Shown: piece by piece, positions 61,551 through 64,000 of the stretch
Layout of the letters: each line of letters starts with the position of its first letter
How positions within the stretch are numbered: the first letter of the stretch is position 1
Source: QGON01 sp963691905
GTDB taxonomy: Bacteria; Pseudomonadota; Gammaproteobacteria; Chromatiales; Chromatiaceae
NCBI GenBank assembly: GCA_963691905.1
Contig: OY829893.1
Location: 434,001-498,000, forward strand
Length of the DNA: 64,000 nt
Reading direction: 5' to 3'
Program-made: the position numbers and the translations under genes
Notes under the pieces: generated by a model
What the model saw: only the letters and a program-made list of their open reading frames with translations
Database searches by the model: none
Told to the model about the DNA's origin: nothing

Positions 61551-62309
61551 ATGTCAGTCGAACTTTATAATAAAAAAGAACATATCTGTGTCGCTTTTCG
61601 GGATCTGGTGACCGGAGATGCGGTGCAGGCCAATCAGTTCCTGATCTTTGACCACGGCCACGCCGCGTTACTCGACCCGGGTGGAGAGCTGACCTACTCC
61701 CGCCTCTTCATGGCGATCAGCGACTACATGAATGTGAAAAAGCTCGATTATGTTATCGCTTCCCACCAGGATCCCGATATCGTCGCCTCAGTGAACAAGT
61801 GGCTGGTGGGCACCGATTGCAAGGTAGTGGTTCCCTCTCTCTGGGAGCGTTTCATCCCCCATTTCACCCGCCCTGGCCGCCTGCAGGGCCGGGTGGTTTC
61901 CATTCCGGACCAGGGTATCAACCTTGAGCTTGGCAATATCCGGCTGAAAGCCCTGCCCGCCCACTTCCTGCATGCGGAAGGTAATTTTCAGTTTTATGAT
62001 CCGATAAGCAAGATCCTCTTCTCCGGTGATCTCGGCGCCAACCTGCCGCCGGGGGATCTCGATAAACCGGTGAAAAAGCTGGCGGAAATCCTCCCCTATA
62101 TGGAGGGTTTTCATAAACGCTACATGAACTCCAACCGGGTTTGCCGCTACTGGGCGAATATGGCGAGTTCCCTGGAGATCAACATGATTGTCCCTCAGCA
62201 TGGCAGGTCGTTTGTGGGCAAGAAGGCGGTCGCCGAATTTATCAACTGGGTTGCAAATCTCGAGTGCGGGATCGATCTGATGACCCAGAGCCACTATCAG
62301 GTACCCTGA
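61551..62309 (+). CDS. ODP-type diiron metallo-beta-lactamase-fold protein (O2/NO-binding candidate)
   Basis: 252 residues, stand-alone metallo-beta-lactamase fold resembling oxygen-binding diiron protein (ODP) and the diiron domain of FprA flavodiiron enzymes. Possible metal ligands: H72-Q-D74-P-D76 in ASHQDPDIV, H139/H142 in LPAHFLH, D161 in FSGDLGA, and H218 in VPQHGRSF. Unlike flavodiiron proteins there is no flavodoxin domain. ODPs bind O2 or NO and act as sensors near chemotaxis proteins. Start chosen as the ATG at 61551, with GGGGAG about 10 bases upstream. Convergent on a PDC-sensor gene. Confidence 0.78.
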   Translation: MSVELYNKKEHICVAFRDLVTGDAVQANQFLIFDHGHAALLDPGGELTYSRLFMAISDYMNVKKLDYVIASHQDPDIVASVNKWLVGTDCKVVVPSLWERFIPHFTRPGRLQGRVVSIPDQGINLELGNIRLKALPAHFLHAEGNFQFYDPISKILFSGDLGANLPPGDLDKPVKKLAEILPYMEGFHKRYMNSNRVCRYWANMASSLEINMIVPQHGRSFVGKKAVAEFINWVANLECGIDLMTQSHYQVP

Positions 62310-62356
62310 TCATATAGAACCCTCCCAAACCTGCCGCCCAGGAAGGGCTGTGGGAA

Positions 62357-63319
62357 CTATCCGTCAGCCTTTGACCCTGCGAGGTCTCCAATCCAGAAAC
62401 CGAGGTTCTTTTCCAGAAACTCATCCATCGGCATGTAGTGGGAACCGTCACAGGAGAAGGTGAGTCCGAGCATGCCATTCATGATGTTCAGCGAGCTGCT
62501 GCGCAGATAGATGGTTTCGTCTGCAAACCGCAACGCCTTCAACTCATCGAGCACCGCCCGAATCTGCGCGGGTGTAACCTTGGCCTCCGCTGGATAAGTG
62601 TGCAGTGGATAGACAAGGCTGAGATCGGGGTCGATGATCTCTTCCACGCCGTGTATACGATAACTGTATGGATCGTCCAGCAGCCAGAATGAACAGCGTC
62701 CGCTGGAGTAGTGGATTTTTGTGTGGAAGATGCCGTGGGCGGTCATCAGAGCATGAACCGTGTCGTGTACCGAATCGAGCTGATCATCCAGTTGGCTCTG
62801 AATCCGCTGTTGCATAAAAACTGTGCCACGCACCGCCGGATCGCCCTTGAACTGCTGCCAGCGTAACTCCGGGTTGTCCAATCTGCTGTCGGTAAGCAAT
62901 TTGTCGAGGGAGAAATCAGCCGCGATGAATCCCACCAGACCCTTATCTATGCGCACTGCCTGTAGGGCCGTAACACATTCTGTACTGGAGTACATGCTGC
63001 GATAGACCGATGAGAGCATGATGCCCTTGAACGGCAGGTTGTTTTTTAGATAGGGGCGATTCGAAAGGTCACGTCCCCGCCAGGAGCGATCGGCAACGCC
63101 CGCACTGATCAGGGACGAGACTTCGAGTCCATCGAGATCCCAAGCGTAGAGAAAGTCGCAGCTGGAGATGTCGGACTGATGATCCAATAGCCGTTGGTCG
63201 AGCTGATCAGGATCCTGCCACACCTCAGCGCAGTCTTTTGCAAGTGCTGAGAGGGGTTCTCCGATTGCACCAGCAAGTGCGGCTTTTTTCTCCAGAATGT
63301 TCTGTTGGATAGATGACAT
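62357..63319 (-). CDS. Soluble PDC-sensor (Cache-like) domain protein
   Basis: 320 residues with no signal peptide or membrane segment. Residues about 35-155 resemble a PDC/dCache sensor: DLDGLEVSSLISAGVADRSWRGRD, LSNRPYLKNNLPFKGI, SVYRSMYSSTECVTALQAV, GLVGFIAADFSLDKLL. The remainder (VFMQQRIQSQLDDQLDS, SYRIHGVEEIIDPDLSLVYPLH, LSFSCDGSHYMPMDEFLEKN) is unassigned. PDC domains normally face the periplasm; a cytoplasmic one is uncommon. Start ATG at 63319 chosen over a GTG two codons earlier. Confidence 0.7.
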   Translation of the reverse strand: MSSIQQNILEKKAALAGAIGEPLSALAKDCAEVWQDPDQLDQRLLDHQSDISSCDFLYAWDLDGLEVSSLISAGVADRSWRGRDLSNRPYLKNNLPFKGIMLSSVYRSMYSSTECVTALQAVRIDKGLVGFIAADFSLDKLLTDSRLDNPELRWQQFKGDPAVRGTVFMQQRIQSQLDDQLDSVHDTVHALMTAHGIFHTKIHYSSGRCSFWLLDDPYSYRIHGVEEIIDPDLSLVYPLHTYPAEAKVTPAQIRAVLDELKALRFADETIYLRSSSLNIMNGMLGLTFSCDGSHYMPMDEFLEKNLGFWIGDLAGSKADG

Positions 63320-63562
63320 GAGCACTAAATTTGACGGATCAAGGATGCATCTTACACCGGAATTGAAGCGTAAGTGTTTGATGTTTCACGGTGATGACAG
63401 TGAAAGGTTTAACGGTTTGGCACACTCAAGGGTTCCGGATTCGGATAGACTCTAATTCCCATTGGTTATGAGCGAGAAAGACAGTGGTATTTTACGCGCC
63501 GATGGAGAGTTGGGGTCAACGGCTCTGAGTACGTTTAGATGGTCGGCTGGAGGTTATTTCGC

Positions 63563-64000
63563 ATGAGACTACAACGAAGAGTGATGTCAAACGTAGCGCC
63601 GTTTCTATTTGCACCAAGTGTGTCCATGCGCAAAGAGCCGGTGCTGCACGCCAGACAAGCGGTACTGACAGCGCTCGGCCGGGATGACTTCGCTGTCGCT
63701 GGCGCAGTGGTGGCTCGCAATGCCTATGCGTTTCGCCACCTTGACCGTGAGCATGCGCCAGGCCTGATGAGAGATTTGGAACGGGCACTGAAAAGAAGAG
63801 ACATAAAGGGCATTCATCTTTCACTGCAACAGGCGGTGGCGGCAGAGCTGGTACGGTGTCTCTCGGCAGTACAGGAGAATCTCGGCCACAGTCAGGATGC
63901 CAAACATCTGTTGATGAAATGCAGCCGGTTATTCAGCATGCTGGAGACGGATCTGGGGAAAAAAGCCTGGGATGAGGGGAGTTGGGCGCTGCAGGGTTGC
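63563..64000 (+). CDS. Unidentified protein, 5' part
   Basis: The frame opens at the ATG at 63563 (GGAGG 10 bases upstream) and is still open at the end of the window after 146 codons. It begins MRLQRRVMSNVAPFLFAPSV, then RQAVLTALGRDDFAVAGAVV and LERALKRRDIKGIHLSLQQA. Helical; no signal peptide or motif I recognise. Confidence 0.55.
   Translation, partial: MRLQRRVMSNVAPFLFAPSVSMRKEPVLHARQAVLTALGRDDFAVAGAVVARNAYAFRHLDREHAPGLMRDLERALKRRDIKGIHLSLQQAVAAELVRCLSAVQENLGHSQDAKHLLMKCSRLFSMLETDLGKKAWDEGSWALQGC

Noticed and set aside
63375..63395. ATGTTTCACGGTGATGAC as a parS half-site
   Set aside because: Only one half matches the consensus and it is 19 kb from the recF sites.

Overview
This 64 kb window is a chromosomal segment of a free-living-type gammaproteobacterium, with gene content and order resembling Chromatiales and sulfur-oxidiser relatives. 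The lineage call is an inference from family-level similarity; no rRNA is present. It contains the replication-origin neighbourhood: an atp operon, parAB, rsmG-mnmG, mnmE-yidC-yidD-rnpA-rpmH, then dnaA-dnaN-recF-gyrB on the opposite strand. Most of the window is ordinary core genome. I saw no prophage, CRISPR array, insertion sequence, tRNA or rRNA.

Layout. 0-1.5 kb: the 3' end of a radical-SAM activase gene (NrdG-like) and a Lys-type phosphofructokinase. 1.7-6.5 kb: an rnfCDGEA operon with no rnfB, ending in a small cysteine-rich membrane protein and flanked and interrupted by dispersed repeats. 6.5-13 kb, minus strand: a secreted nuclease, rpmE, DUF3135, a Rof-like protein, hemW, a TRAP binding protein and uvrD. 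13-17.3 kb: glk, secreted msrA, a DRE-TIM aldolase-like protein and a secreted two-domain protein. 17.4-21.4 kb: glmS, glmU and an FKBP isomerase. 21.5-28.5 kb: atpIBEFHAGDC with a clear promoter and terminator. 28.6-29.9 kb: two lipoproteins behind a perfect FNR-type box. 29.9-40.5 kb: parB, parA, a PEP-CTERM protein, rsmG, mnmG, an OsmC protein, two SAM-fold enzymes, mnmE, yidC, yidD, rnpA and rpmH. 40.6-47.4 kb: oriC candidate, dnaA, dnaN, recF (carrying two parS sites) and gyrB. 47.5-52.2 kb, minus strand: plsC, gmhB, a MazG-like protein, glyS and glyQ. 52.4-55.4 kb: a PP-loop thiolation-type ATPase, tusA, a cation-efflux protein and efpL. 55.8-60.8 kb: glnA, a DUF4124 protein, ntrB and ntrC. 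60.8-64 kb: a hypothetical gene, an ODP-type diiron metallo-beta-lactamase-fold protein, a soluble PDC-sensor protein and the start of an unidentified gene.

How the parts fit together. The Rnf complex and ATP synthase are the membrane energy modules. The lipoprotein FNR box, the ODP-type O2/NO-binding candidate, HemW (oxygen-independent heme pathway) and the NrdG-like fragment all suggest a life across oxic-anoxic boundaries. glnA-ntrBC is the nitrogen-control unit. ParB, with its two parS sites 8-9 kb beyond oriC, and DnaA with its boxes form the origin organising region. The most unusual items are the rnfB-less Rnf operon with a Ser in place of the RnfD flavinylation Thr plus an NqrM-like cysteine protein, the paired parS sites read as the same peptide in RecF, an intrinsic terminator inside a signal-peptide coding region, an in-frame amber codon between two SAM-fold genes with no ATG for the second, and the ODP/PDC sensor pair.
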